A DNA stretch of 64,000 nucleotides from Litsea cubeba (GCA_012931725.1 CM022951.1:9235616-9299615); one strand, 5' to 3'. Positions 24,075-35,081 are shown, numbered from the stretch's first letter. Notes: generated from the letters alone by a model not told the origin. Translations and numbers: made by a program.

Positions 24075-26245
24075 AGTGTAAATCATATGTGCTTTTGTGT
24101 GTAAAGTATGTGCAAAAGAGGCAGCACATTTTCACACCTGATGAGTGTGAAACGTTTTACATACTGGCCTAGTTTTGGCGGAGCTACAGTGGACACACAA
24201 CCCGAACGCCTTTTTCATTTCCTACTAATCTGGCACCAAAATTTGTGATCCAAACAGATGATTATGTTAGGGGGCTAAAAACGGCTATGATACTAAAAGT
24301 CAACCATTGGATCATGATACTAAAAAATAGATTTTTCGTCAATAAAAATTATTTTAATTTTTTTTAATTGAAAACAAGTAAAAAAGACTACCAACCTTTA
24401 CTGATGTTTTATATTAAACATCGGTGATAAATTTTCCAGCGCTAATTTCCGTCTCCTTCTCCATTTTTTTCTTTCCCTTCTCTTTCTCCTACTCTTTTAC
24501 TCTCCCTCACAACCACCCACTGCACTGCCATCACCACCCGGCTTGCATAGCCACTGCACTCACCTTGCACCACCTTCGGAGATAAGATTAAAATGGTAGA
24601 ACTGCCAATCATCATACGACTTCAACTTCGGAGATAGAAATATAATGGTAAAATTTAAGTTCATCATACGACTTCAAATTCAATGTTTATTTATAATAAA
24701 AGAAGTAGGGCAAGTGTACAAGCTTGACAGTCACGTGTGGACCAAAAGTCTGTCTTATGACCAAATTCAGATTTAATTCTTTGAGAGTCGGTTTCTTTCC
24801 TTTCATATATTTCATTTAGAATTTAAAAATAGATGACATGGGAGGTACACCTAAAAACTGAGGAGATGATGCATCTTCTGGAGTTATGATTAAATCTACC
24901 CTCTCTCATAAGTTATATGTGTTGTTGGTACTAAATCTAGCTGTTTCAAGCTTTCTTAGTATTTTCTAGATGTTTGAATTTCATTTGTTTGAAGAATTGT
25001 TTGTTGAAAATGCATTTCGAATTTAGAAGGAATGTTATGATAAATATGCATGTTTATGAACAAATTGATTTGAAAAAGAATTACTTACAGATACATCCTC
25101 ATAATCAATTGATTTGTTTTCCAAATTATTTATATTTGAATGGATTCATAGTTATTTCCACATTTGTCAAATTAAACACGTTTGAAAAATAATTTATCTT
25201 GGACTTACAAGTTTTTCAATCTTTTAAATGGAATTATTTTGTAATATCTCATTTCCATATTAGTTTGAGTCTGTAAGTTAGCTGGGTTAAGGGTTTTATG
25301 TGTTCAGATAGTCCCTCTTCAGTTAGCCCATTTTTCTCTAAACCTGATCAGAAATCAGGTTTGTCCCAGTTGGGCGGTCGACCTCCTGGAGTGGTCGGTC
25401 GATCGGACATTCGTGCCCAACAACTTAAAAAATTGCGTTGGGCTGTTTCTGTTTCAAAACAGAATTTCTTCAGTTGAACAGGTTGACACCCTTGGACTCG
25501 TCTTCTTCTTCCAATCAGCTTCATGAGTTGATTTTCTTCCTCCTTTTCCTAGTTCAACTGACATGTTTCATGAATGCTATGGTGAATGCTTATGTGATGA
25601 TTACGTTTATTTAGCTTCCGCATTTTGATTGTTAATCACCACAAGAGACTAGTTTAATTTAATTAAGTTAAAATTGGTCATAATTGGTCACTATTTGTAG
25701 ATCACCCTATTCCCCCCTCCCCTCTCTAGGGTTAGGCCCCCGGGACTTTCACGAAGTGCAATGGCCCGATGGATAAGAGTATTGAGCTGGCCCAAAAAAC
25801 TCTTGGGCGCATAAATCCATGTCCTTTAAATATAATATCGAATATCGGTTCCAAAATTCTTATCTTTCCAGACTGAACGAACTCTGCTTTTCTGCTAAGC
25901 AAAAGGATAGATGATGCCGATCGTTTGTTTCTCCCAATTTACATATGTAAACATCCCACATGTGAAAAAGATTCATATCATTTATGTGTGTGAATCATAT
26001 GTGCCTTTGCTGTGTAAAATATGTGCAAAAGAGGCAATACATTTTCGCTCATGATGAGTGTGAAACGTTTTACATACCGGCCTAGTTTTGGCAGAGCTAT
26101 AGTGGACACACAACTTGGACGCCTTTTTTCAATTTTTTTTAATAATCTGGCACTAAAATTTGTGATCCAAACCGTTGATCATGTTAGAGGGGCTAAAAAC
26201 GGCTATGATACCAAAAGTCAACCGTTGGATCATTATAAACTGTGA
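24075..26245 (+). repeat. Direct repeat pair (about 240 bp) around an LTR-like block
   Basis: About 24075-24310 and 25985-26245 share long matching phrases: 'gtgcaaaagaggca', 'gatgagtgtgaaacgtttta', 'ggcctagttttggc', 'ctaaaaacggctatgata', 'aaaagtcaacc'. They are two copies of one dispersed repeat, not a target duplication. A smaller tandem duplication of about 54 bp ('cttcggagata .. catcatacgacttcaa') lies at 24573-24678. Confidence 0.75.
24720..25755 (+). mobile_element. Copia-type LTR-like fragment
   Basis: The end of this block, 'attggtcactatttgtag' then a C-rich 'cccccctcccctctctaggg' and 'gggactttca', looks like the 3' end of a plant copia LTR. The interior 'gggcggtcgacctcctggag' with 'ggtcggtcgatcgg' is also typical of such LTRs. 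No primer site, partner LTR or target duplication was found, so this is tentative. Confidence 0.35.
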
Positions 26246-26749
26246 TGTATTGATGAAAACGTACAAACCATTAGATCATCATTTATGGAATTTTGTACGC
26301 CCTATTTTCGCAATCCAAATTTTTAGTCCTCTTTAAAAGGTCATTTATAGTTATCGGTCCCAACCCAAATGTTGATTCAATATGGATAATGAAATATATT
26401 TGAAATAAATATCAATCCTTGGATTAATACACGGTTACTACAGTGCATTCACGAGTTAAGACATGCAGTCCGTTTTTTCTACATTTCTGAACAATCTGGA
26501 TCACAAATGCAAGATATGGACCATAGACCCTCTTTATATGGCAAGTGACGTCTACTGGATCAAATTCCAACGATTGATCATTCATGTATTGTGAGATATT
26601 GACAAAAAAGACCAAAGGGTTTAATGGTTCAATTTTAAATTTTGTGGGCCACTTTTTCCCGATCAAAACCTAAAATCCTCTTTAGGAGGTCAACAATGAT
26701 TATCTGGACAAATCTCATCGCTTGATTCACCGTGGATATAATTATTTTA

Positions 26750-27900
26750 TTTTCGTCGGTAAAATGAATATAAAAATAAATAAAAATTATTAAACAGATT
26801 TACCGGCGTTTTATTTCTCCGCTAAAATTAAAAAAAACATATTTACCGACGTTTTTATTTTCGTCGGTAAAATGAATATAAAAATTAAAAAACATATTTA
26901 CCGACGTTTAATTTCGTCAGTAAAAGTAAAAAATAAAAATTTAAAAATATATTTACCGACGTGTTTATTTTCGTCGGTAACATGAATATAAAAATAAATG
27001 AAAATTAATAAACATATTTACCCGACGTTTAATTTCGTTGGTAAAGGTCAAAATTAAAAAATTAAAAATGATATTTGCCGACGTTTTTATTTTCGTCGGT
27101 AAATTAATATAAAAATTAATAAATATAATACCGACGTTTAATTTCGTCGGTAAAATTAAAAATTTTAAATTTAAAAAATATTTTTACCGACGTTTTATTT
27201 TTCGTCGGTAAATGTAATATAAAAATAAATAACAATTAATAAATCTAATTACCGACGTTTTATTTCGTCGGTAAATTAAAAATTAAAAATTTTAAAAATA
27301 TATTTGCCGACGATTTTATTTCGTCGGTAAAATTAATATAATAATAAATAATAAATAATAAATATAATTACCGACGTTTAAATTCGTCGGTAAAATTAAA
27401 AATTTTAAATTTAAAAAAGATTTTTACCGACGTTTTATTTATCGTCGGTAAATGTAATATAAAAATAAATAACAATTAATAAATCTAATTACCGACGTTT
27501 TATTTCGTCGGTAAATTAAAAATTAAAAATTTTAAAAATATATTTGCCGACGATTTTATTTCGTCGGTAAAATTAATATAATAATAAATAATAAATATAA
27601 TTACCGACGTTTAATTTCGTCGGTAAAAATTAAAAACAAAATGGAAAGCGTATTTACCGACGTTTTATTTTCGTCGGTAAAAGTTAAAAAATGTTTAAAG
27701 GCATTTACCGACGTTTTTAAAAATTCGTCGGTAAATGATATACTTTTAGCCACGTTTTTCTCGAAACGTCGGTAAAAGCCTACACTTTTGCCGACGTTCT
27801 TTAAAAATGTCGGTAAAGGGTTAATTTTTACCGACGAATTTTAAAACGTCGGCAAAAACGTACCCTTTACCGACGAATTTTAAAAAACGTGGCTAAAAAA
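26750..27900. repeat. CACTA subterminal repeat array (right side)
   Basis: More than a dozen units of 'accgacgtttta(t)ttcgtcggtaaa' are separated by AT spacers of 30-40 bp. Two stretches of about 110 bp (27180-27330 and 27420-27570) are almost identical to each other, a recent local duplication. Past 27900 the sequence turns unique with no CACTA terminus. Confidence 0.85.
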
Positions 27901-27965
27901 CGTGCCGCTAGGCACCACTAATTAACCACCCCACCAACTTTGCAACCCTAACCATTCATTAAAAT

Positions 27966-28217
27966 ATGATCTCTTCAAGCAAAGAGTCCTCCTCCTATGC
28001 GGTAATTAGCCATTTTGTAAAGAAACGACCATCCCTTGATTGGGTTAGAAAGAAAAGCAAACATTGGAGTTTATCAAGACCCTACCTAGTCTCCCTCGCC
28101 GTCAAAGGCCTCTTCATCTTTCGATTCAACTCCCTTAAAGATAAATCATATATAGCTTTTGATATAAACTATGATTTGGACAAAGCTGAAACTATGAATA
28201 ATATTTTATCAAGTTAA
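27966..28217 (+). pseudogene. DUF4283-like retroelement fragment
   Basis: An open stretch of 83 codons with FVKKRPSLDWVRKKSKHW then SLSRPYLVSLAVKGLFIFRF resembles the DUF4283 core of plant LINE-type ORFs. Nothing of the rest of such an ORF follows. The fragment lies directly beyond the CACTA array. It resembles, but is not a copy of, the fragment near 6860. Confidence 0.5.
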
Positions 28218-29616
28218 AAGTAAGTGAAGCAATTCCTTATCAGATCTTGGCCCAAGCCCAGAATGTGACTTGTCCAATGTAGCCCAAAACCCTGTCTACC
28301 CAGAAATCTGTACTAGATAAGACTCCCAATATGTTTGGTTACAAGCCTTACGAGTTCCTAGGTTCTCAATTCCATGCAACTAAACTTGTTCTTAGTATAC
28401 ACTTGCAAGTGTAATAAGTTCTTTCTTGTCTGTCCCACAATGGTTAAATTGAAAAGAGGGACAGTGTTTATATTAGACTTTTATTTATTATACAATACTG
28501 GAGAATATTAAAAAGGTAGCTAGGATATATTAAGAACACAAACCTTGTTATGTTTGTGAAAAAAAAAAAAAACTGGTCAACACAAACTTTGAATTACCAA
28601 AAACGAGCTCCATGCCAGACCTCTGCTCAATCTAACACTTAGGTCAAAAAAATTCTGGTTTTGCAGGGATATGCATATATGCCTGTAACTGGTGGTGTCA
28701 GATATGAGACCCAACTTGACCCAATGTGAAAACCATACCAGATTCAGGTGCCAGTCAAGATGTGATGGGTCTTGTCTTGCGCCAAGCCACAGACAGGCTA
28801 TTAGTTGAGCTTGCCTATTAGTTAGGTTGAGAATGTGGAACCCAAATTGGATGTAGGAAGGGTCAACCCTGAGCCACCTGATTAAGTGTCTAGGTTAGGT
28901 TGGTGAAAACTCAAACCTAGACAATCCCCAAAACCTACTTAGATTCACTGCTGTTGTAACTAATTTGGCAATCAATCACCCTATACCAGTCTGATGGACC
29001 ATTGACTCTCACTTTTAATTACTATATTAAGACATTTGTTTCTTAAAGTAATCTCTAGCTTTCTGAAGCCACTCGAACAATTGAGAAACCCCTATGAATG
29101 GGAATGCAATAACTCGTCCAGCATCAGCATGATCATCTGTGCAATCATAGGTTTTACAAATGGCAACTTCTTCACTATAGAAACATTAATCACATGGATT
29201 CATGGGTTGTCCTACTACAATTAATCCAAGTACTGTTGCATTGCCTGAGAACAAGGGAAAATGCAGATTTAGACAAAGGCTTCTTCTATGGCTTAACTAA
29301 TTGAGTGATGGAAGCCTTGCTCCAGTCGTTGAGCAACCATGGACCTGAAGAAGGTGTTTCTTTAATACTATATATCGCTTAGGCATCCAATCAGACTCAT
29401 TGATCTTACTTTTCATTTTCTTTATTGGGCTAAAGGCTTCGATCTTACTATATATCCAATAATACCAACCCCTTTCTTCAGTTATCATGCATGGTATGAA
29501 ACAAAGGGTCTCTATGTAGTCTGGGACACTTTTTTTTTTTCTTGAATGGTAACAATATCATTCTTTAAAGTAAAAGAGAATACAAATTACAAAGTGAAGC
29601 AGAGGGGAAAGAAAAT
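28218..29616. other. Intergenic, nothing recognised
   Basis: AT-rich sequence with poly-A (28558-28572) and poly-T (29530-29540) tracts. No exon, terminal repeat or RNA gene was recognised. Confidence 0.45.
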
Positions 29617-29619
29617 ACA

Positions 29620-29816
29620 CACAGCACCAAAAATGGGAAATTGGAACTGATTACCATTCCTAATCCGTGTGTTCCTAATCCGTTCATCCGTTCCAATTTT
29701 CTGCTTTTGGAATAATCCGTTAATCCGTTCCAAAAACAGTTGGAACGGATGAACGGATTAGAAACACACGGATTAGAAACAGTAATCTGTTCAAATTTTT
29801 CGTTTTTTGTGTAGTG
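29620..29816. mobile_element. 197-bp foldback MITE with CACTA-like ends
   Basis: The whole element folds on itself. The left arm starts CACAGCACCAAAAATGGG and the reversed right arm starts CACTACACAAAAAACG. Both continue through GAACTGATTAC/GAACAGATTAC into 'ctaatccgttcatccgttcc'. A 3-bp duplication ACA flanks it (29617-29619 and 29817-29819), the length used by CACTA elements. No coding content. Confidence 0.75.
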
Positions 29817-29819
29817 ACA

Positions 29820-31439
29820 AAAGGGTACAACGGCATTGAACCCCCACTCCAAAGAGAAACTACATAACAATCTATTGCAAAATGATTTGACAAGTAAAAA
29901 AATAAAACTGAGTTCAATTTCGATTTTGTCTCTTAATCGCTTTGTGCTAAATATGAAGTTTATGAAAAGCTTTGGTATAGTTGATTTGTCATTAGCGTAG
30001 GACGCATGAGAAGACAAATGAAAGGAAAATACATGCGGGCACAATTATTTACAAAAAAACTAGCCCCATTCGATCATCCTATCAAGTACTTCATCTGGGC
30101 CCACAAATTTAATGGTGTACAATCCATTTTCATGGATGTGTAGTCGATCCAGTGGGGCATAGTCCATTTGCATGGGTCAAAGTTGGTGGGACCCTTGAAC
30201 TATAAGGGGTGGGGGTTGTATGGATCGAAGATGGGCCCCACACATGCGAACAGATGGATTCCCTCCTATCTGCTTGAGTTGAGGTGAATATGTGGTTTGT
30301 TTGTACTCATTTACATATGTAATTATTGAACATGGATAATATATGGTTATGCATCTGTCTTTTTTATATGCGCTCATTTACGCATGCGGTGCATAAAAGA
30401 AGTGTGTAAATGATTTGAAAATAAGCCATCAAATTTGATCACCTTATGAGATGATCAAATAAAAAACACCCCACTCTCATGTTCAGCCAATGCATATCAA
30501 AAAGGCAAATGGTGAATTAGCGTCACAAGTATCGGTTTCGAATCTCCTCTCACCGTTTTCCTCGGTTTTTTTTTTCAAACGAAAAGAATAAAAAATTTGG
30601 AGTCCCCCAAACTGGGATTCTTCCTTCTCTCCCAACTCGCCATTTTCACGCTCTAAGGCTCGGCATCGTCTCTGCACACCTCTCTCTCTCCGCCCACCCA
30701 CGCTAACCCACACCACTCTCTGCCTCCCTCTTTGCTCTCCCCCTCCACGGCACTACGTTGAGGTTCCACCTGGGCAAAAGTATATTAAAGGATTGAAAGG
30801 TGCATGTGGCTCGTGGGACAATGTTTGGTGGGTTGGTGGCAGTGATATATATGGGAGGTGATCGTAGCCTCTAATGGGTGTGTGAGGAAGAAGCCATAAT
30901 GCTATGAACAGGGGGCTCTATGCATTCAACATCAACATGCATGACCTGCATTCCGACAAGCATTGATTTTCCCACCGCACCTGGAGCACTGATATTTGTT
31001 GAAAATAGAGAGAGTGACAGTACTAATTTTTTATCTGTAATTGTTTGAGTGGGGAGCATGCCCAATATGCAGACCTAACAAAGGCATTTTAGGTCTAGTG
31101 TTACAGGTCTAAGATTGCCAAGTAAATGGGGGCTTGTAATTATTGGTGATTGTTCATGCAAATAACTAACCTTTGGGCCTTTTTGGATCTTTCCAAGCCA
31201 ATGGTTTATATGCATATTGAGAGGGTTTATGTGTTTGGATAACTCAATTGTTACCAGCAAGTGAGAGATGTTTTGTTATTTGACTTAACCAATTATAGGA
31301 AAACAAAGTTGCAGGTAATTAAATTAGTAAGTTAACTGATAGCCAAGCAACCAAGTTTGAGGTCCAAACAAGGCTTATGTAATAGATATGACTTTGACAG
31401 CCAGGAACTGCAAGCAATCCATAGATGGTGGGCTTGAGC
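29820..31439. other. Intergenic, low-information sequence
   Basis: No secure exon. The region around 30480-30760 is CT-rich on the plus strand and looks like a plant 5' leader, but no open frame of a known protein follows it. Confidence 0.4.
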
Positions 31440-31983
31440 TTCTTTCAATTTTATTTAAACATAATTTATAAAAATGAGTTTATTATATTTACATATGTCA
31501 TTCAGAAAGACGTGGCATAATAAAGAATATGCGTAAATGACGTAAAAATGATGATGGTAGACTACAAATGTTAAAAAAAAAAAACACATTCGTAAAGCTT
31601 ACATATTCAATTATGGGAGGCGGTCCTGTAAGGACCGTCCTTATGATTTAAGGTGCAGACCGCCTATTGGAGCCCACCGTGAGACCCTACCGGTCATAGG
31701 AAAAGGGGAATTGAAAGATCCAAGTGGGGTCAACTTACATATCAAATTTGAAGTCAATCTAATATTTGTAACGCCTTCATCCAACGTCCACATATTTAAT
31801 AGCTTTATAACAAAGAAAAAAAATGATCCTCAATCCAACGGTCTAGTTCATCCGAATCCATGCAAATTCATGGGATTCATTGCCTATAAGGAAGTTACGA
31901 ATGAGTGGTCAATTATTGCATATTCAAAAACTACATATGTAAATGGCATTTACATAGAACATGCGTTACGTACAAACGACCCC
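31440..31983. mobile_element. PIF/Harbinger-type MITE, right end clear
   Basis: The right end reads ACAAACGACCCC at 31972-31983 followed by TAA. It is nearly the reverse complement of the GGGGTCGTTTGT terminus of the PIF element at 51124. The same 'acatatgtaaatg' and 'gcgtaaatgac' phrases occur in both. The left terminus was not found, so the start is approximate. Confidence 0.5.
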
Positions 31984-32526
31984 TAAGTGTCGCATCAACT
32001 GGAGCATAAAGGAAGAGAAGCAATGAAGTCAATCTGGAGCTTACTAATTTTTATAGCTATTTGCATCATAATTAGGAATCTTACACTTGGTATGAAAGAT
32101 GGGCTCGTGACATTGCCCTAGGTGGAAAATTATGAAATTGTCATTACTAGAATATAAGCCATTGACGCAGGGGAAAAACGGGCGACCGCTCCTAGCGGTT
32201 GCAAAACTTATTATTAGCGACCGCCTGTAGCGGTCACTAACCCAAATCCATTTTTTCTTTCGTTTTTCCTTCCCACGTTTTTTTTCCCCTCCCGCGCTCT
32301 TCGTTTTCCCTCTTCCTATTTTCATTCCAATCTACAAACGAAGAAATCGTAACGACTCAACTGCGAGAAAAGCTGCAGAAAGAAAAGGGAAAGAAAACCC
32401 TAATACCTAACCCGAGAAAAGAGGGAAAAGAAGATCGATCTACACTCACAACCCTAATCTCGCCAACAGTTCACTGCTGAAAGTTAGGGTTTTTTCTCTT
32501 TCGGATGTGAGAAGATCAGATCAGCC

Positions 32527-33061
32527 ATGGCCGATCTCCGCGGCGACCGTGAGGGCTCTGCAAATGTAACTGAGCTGAGCTGTAGCAGCGGCGGCAATGG
32601 ACGGTCTGAGACGGCGACGCCTCATCAGCTGATGGTGTCGGGGTCGTTCAAGGGAGATGGGAAGGGGCCGAGGCGCCGGATGCCGTTTCGGTCGAGTTTG
32701 GACGCGGATAAGTTTATAAATCTGCTGCATGGGTCGGATCCGGTGAAGGTGGAGCTGAATCGGTTGGAGAATGAAGTCAGAGGTGGGAATGTGGTTCGAT
32801 CTGATGGGGTTTTGGTTTTATTGAGTCTGTTTTGTTCTTGTTTCATTTGAAAAAGATTGGATTTTGAAGTGGTTTTTGTCTTTTTTCAGACGAGGACCGG
32901 GAATTTGTTCCTGTTTGCCTTGAAAAATATTGAATTTTGAAGTGATTTTTGTGTTTTTTTCAGATAAGGATCGTGAATTGGGGGAGGCGCAGGCGGAGAT
33001 GAAGGCATTGAGGTATTCTGAACGACTGAGAGAAAAGGCCGTTAAAGATTATATGAACTGA
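32527..33061 (+). pseudogene. MAP70-like fragment: Captured MAP70 first exons
   Basis: Exon 1 (32527-32782) opens with ATG and reads MADLRGDREGSANVTE, then SSLDADKFINLLHGSDPVKV and ELNRLENEVR. Exon 2 starts at 32964 with DKDRELGEAQAEMKALR and ERLREKAV, completing the split Asp codon. This matches the conserved N-terminus of microtubule-associated protein 70. The frame then diverges and stops (TGA near 33060), so a spliced product would be only about 118 residues, against roughly 600 for the family. About 190 bp of leader sequence before the ATG came along. A partial duplicate of the intron end and exon 2 start lies at about 32850-32910. Confidence 0.82.
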
Positions 33062-33251
33062 TATTGACCCAGATAGGGAATAGAGATGATAATTACAATG
33101 TTTTTATAAATAATTAAATATAGGAGTAATTTGATGTTTTCAGGAAATTTGTGGGACGAGCCTCTTTGGACTTTTTTTTATTGATTGTTGTGATATTTTT
33201 TATGGCCGCCAAATCATTGTTATTGTACTTAGATTAAATCTACGGACTTTC

Positions 33252-33575
33252 AGGAGAATTTTGAAGAAGAGCTCCGAAAGCATAAAGATGAGGCTGCTTC
33301 CTGAAGTTGTTTTGAAGAGGTTGGAAGAACAGGGACGCATGATAGAATCACTTCACAGGTCTGTAAGTCCTATTGTCGGATTGACTTTCTTTTGCAATCC
33401 GTAGCATTTTTAAATATCTGACCATCTGTTTTTACATTTGTGATGATACTGTTGGTAGTATAATGGTGCCTTCATAACAGTACTAACTTTCTTTCACAGG
33501 TTGCTATGTACAAGAGACTGTATGAAGAACAACTTATTCCTCCATCTCTTCATCACTCTGCAGAACTCGGTTTAG
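33252..33575 (+). pseudogene. Captured exons resembling nuclear-pore anchor (NUA/TPR)
   Basis: One exon (about 33252-33358) reads EELRKHKDEAAS then, after a one-base frameshift, VLKRLEEQGRMIESLH. The next (about 33500-33575), after an acceptor CAG, reads VAMYKRLYEEQ and HHSAEL. The coiled-coil character and motif order fit the long coiled-coil of the plant TPR homologue NUA, a nuclear basket protein. The assignment rests on recall of the motif, not a search. The frameshift means it cannot encode the parent segment. Confidence 0.6.
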
Positions 33576-34042
33576 GTTTTATGCAGGGCCTTTCTTTTAT
33601 TTTTTAATCAAGTTTATGTAACCGTAACGCGACGAGGGGCATTGTTTTTGTGCCCTCTTCATTGCCTTGCTGAATCAAAAACAGCTATAACATTTTCCTT
33701 CTGTTTGTGGAATCGAACTATGTTTGGAGTATATGCTGCTGTTGCCATTATTATGCGGATGTTTGATGCTGTTCATAAAAATTCATAATGTGATGCCTAT
33801 GGTCTATAGAATTTGCTCCCTGTTTGGTGAATTAAACCATAATGGAAGATCTATATATGTGTGGGATTTTTATTTATTTTTTTGCTATCTGAATGTTTGT
33901 TGCTTCTGAAAGAACTTGTTTACTTAGGGTATGTTTGGTTGTCTCTAAATTGGTAGCACATTGGATAGTCTTGTACCTTTTTTATTCTGTTGAAGTTTTT
34001 CTTATTTTTTATTTATTATTTTTGTCGCAAAGTTTGGTTCAG

Positions 34043-34175
34043 CTTGATAGTTGTTACCTCCCTTCTCAAGAAATATGGGGTTGATCCAAGACTTATTGGT
34101 CGCCTTGAAGTAGGAAGCGAGACTGTCATCGACAAGAGCAGATCCATAAAGACTTGGCTGATGCAAATCTTTGAG
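34043..34175 (+). pseudogene. HMGS-like fragment: Captured exon of hydroxymethylglutaryl-CoA synthase
   Basis: A single exon between an acceptor CAG (34040-34042) and a donor GT (34176) reads IVVTSLLKKYGVDPRLIGRL and EVGSETVIDKSRSIKTWLMQ. This is the conserved N-terminal region of HMG-CoA synthase, the cytosolic mevalonate-pathway enzyme. The frame is intact over the exon, but the catalytic Cys region of the next exon is absent. It was taken with intron flanks. Confidence 0.87.
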
Positions 34176-34510
34176 GTTTCTTCTTCTTCATTTCGTCCTA
34201 CATGTTTGTCCTAGTAAAATCGATGCACATTTCATGTTTATGCTGTCAATAGGATCCATAAAGTTAATTCCCATGTAAATTACAAAAGGTGTCAACATCT
34301 TCTTTTGTCACATGTCCTTGTGAAATGATGGACTTTTTTGGGTTCAATCGTGATACTCATTGACAATCATTTCGTTCAATATTTTTCCTTTTGATTCTTT
34401 TTCTTTTTTACTTGTTCGCTGATTGCAAATGTGTTTTTCCCTTCCTGTTTTACATTTTCCACATGAGCTTATTAAATATAGTTTTTTCATTTTATAAATT
34501 ATACCTGTTT

Positions 34511-34579
34511 GCAAGTGAATCAATTGACAACCCTGTTATTGGGAGGCAACAGATTGAGCAATTCCAACACTATGAGAGG
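34511..34579 (+). pseudogene. Captured exon, parent gene unknown
   Basis: An open stretch reads ESIDNPVIGRQQIEQFQHYE between an AG and a GTATCA donor-like site, just before the subterminal array. The spacing and context match the neighbouring captured exons, so it is probably a fourth gene fragment. I do not recognise the parent protein. Confidence 0.4.
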
Positions 34580-35078
34580 TATCATACTTTTTAGCGACCG
34601 CATCTTTTTTTTGAAAAAAATTAAAAAAAAAAAAAGATACGCATCTTTTTTTTTTTGAAAAAATTAAAAATATTAGCGACCGCCAATGGCGGTCGCTAAT
34701 ACTTTTTAAAAAAAATTATTGAATATTAGCGACCGCCAATGGCGGTCGCTAATAATTTTAAAATATTTTAAAAAAATTAAAAAAAAGTATTAGCGGCCGC
34801 CATTTTTACCTTTTGCGACCGCCAATGGCGGCCGCTAAAAGTGTTTATTAGTTTTTAGAAAATAAAAAAAAGAACATTAGCGACCGCCATTTATACCTTT
34901 AGCGACGGCTAATGGCGGCCGCTACAGGTGGTCGCGCGGTCGCTAATAGTTTTAGCGACGAAGTTTCCGCGGCCGATACTTAGCGGTCGTTAGGCGGTCG
35001 CTAAAGAGTATTAGCGACCGCCAGGTGACTTTTAGCGACAGCTAATGGCGGCCGCTAAAAGTCTGTTTTCTAGTAGTG
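34570..35078. repeat. Subterminal array of the Pack-CACTA (right side)
   Basis: About nine inverted motifs of the form TAGCGACCGCCAATGGCGG(C/T)CGCTA are separated by A/T spacers, ending in the terminal CTAGTAGTG. Each motif is itself a near-perfect palindrome. Confidence 0.9.
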
Positions 35079-35081
35079 TGT

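Larger units (their letters stand above)
13007..27930. mobile_element. Large composite CACTA transposon region carrying host gene fragments
   Basis: The 5' end is the CACTA terminal sequence CACTACAAGAATCT at 13007, inserted in a gypsy LTR after TAT. Subterminal arrays of short inverted TCGTCGG/CCGACG motifs lie at both sides (13030-13860 and 26750-27900), a hallmark of the superfamily. Between them are a 171-bp satellite, minus-strand SNF2-ATPase exons, a purine-rich leader-like block and later insertions. No transposase was recognised. I did not find the matching ..TTCTTGTAGTG 3' terminus, so the right edge is approximate. The region may be two overlapping elements or one with a lost end. 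Confidence 0.65.
32142..35078 (+). mobile_element. Pack-CACTA transposon carrying exons of several host genes
   Basis: The left end is CATTACTAGAATAT (a one-base variant of CACTACTAGAA) and the right end, reversed, is CACTACTAGAAAACAG. A 3-bp target duplication TGT flanks it at 32139-32141 and 35079-35081. Subterminal motifs AGCGACCGCC/GGCGGTCGCT occur near the left end and as an array at 34570-35060. No transposase is present, so it needs one in trans. The interior holds plus-strand fragments resembling MAP70, nuclear-pore anchor and HMG-CoA synthase genes plus one unidentified exon, all in the same orientation. Confidence 0.92.

Noticed and set aside
24075..26245. Direct repeats around 24.7-25.8 kb as an LTR pair
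   Set aside because: The repeats lack TG..CA ends, a primer site and a target duplication. They fit two copies of a dispersed repeat better.
27901..27930. CACCACTA near 27916 as the CACTA 3' terminus
   Set aside because: It reads CACTA on the plus strand, whereas a right terminus must read TAGTG there. There is no similarity to the left terminal 14 bases.
29565..30044. 159-codon minus-strand open frame
   Set aside because: It overlaps the palindromic MITE and shows no recognisable domain, so it is a chance frame.
30483..30716. Arg/Glu-rich minus-strand open frame
   Set aside because: It lies in a CT-rich leader-like stretch and has no domain or splice context.
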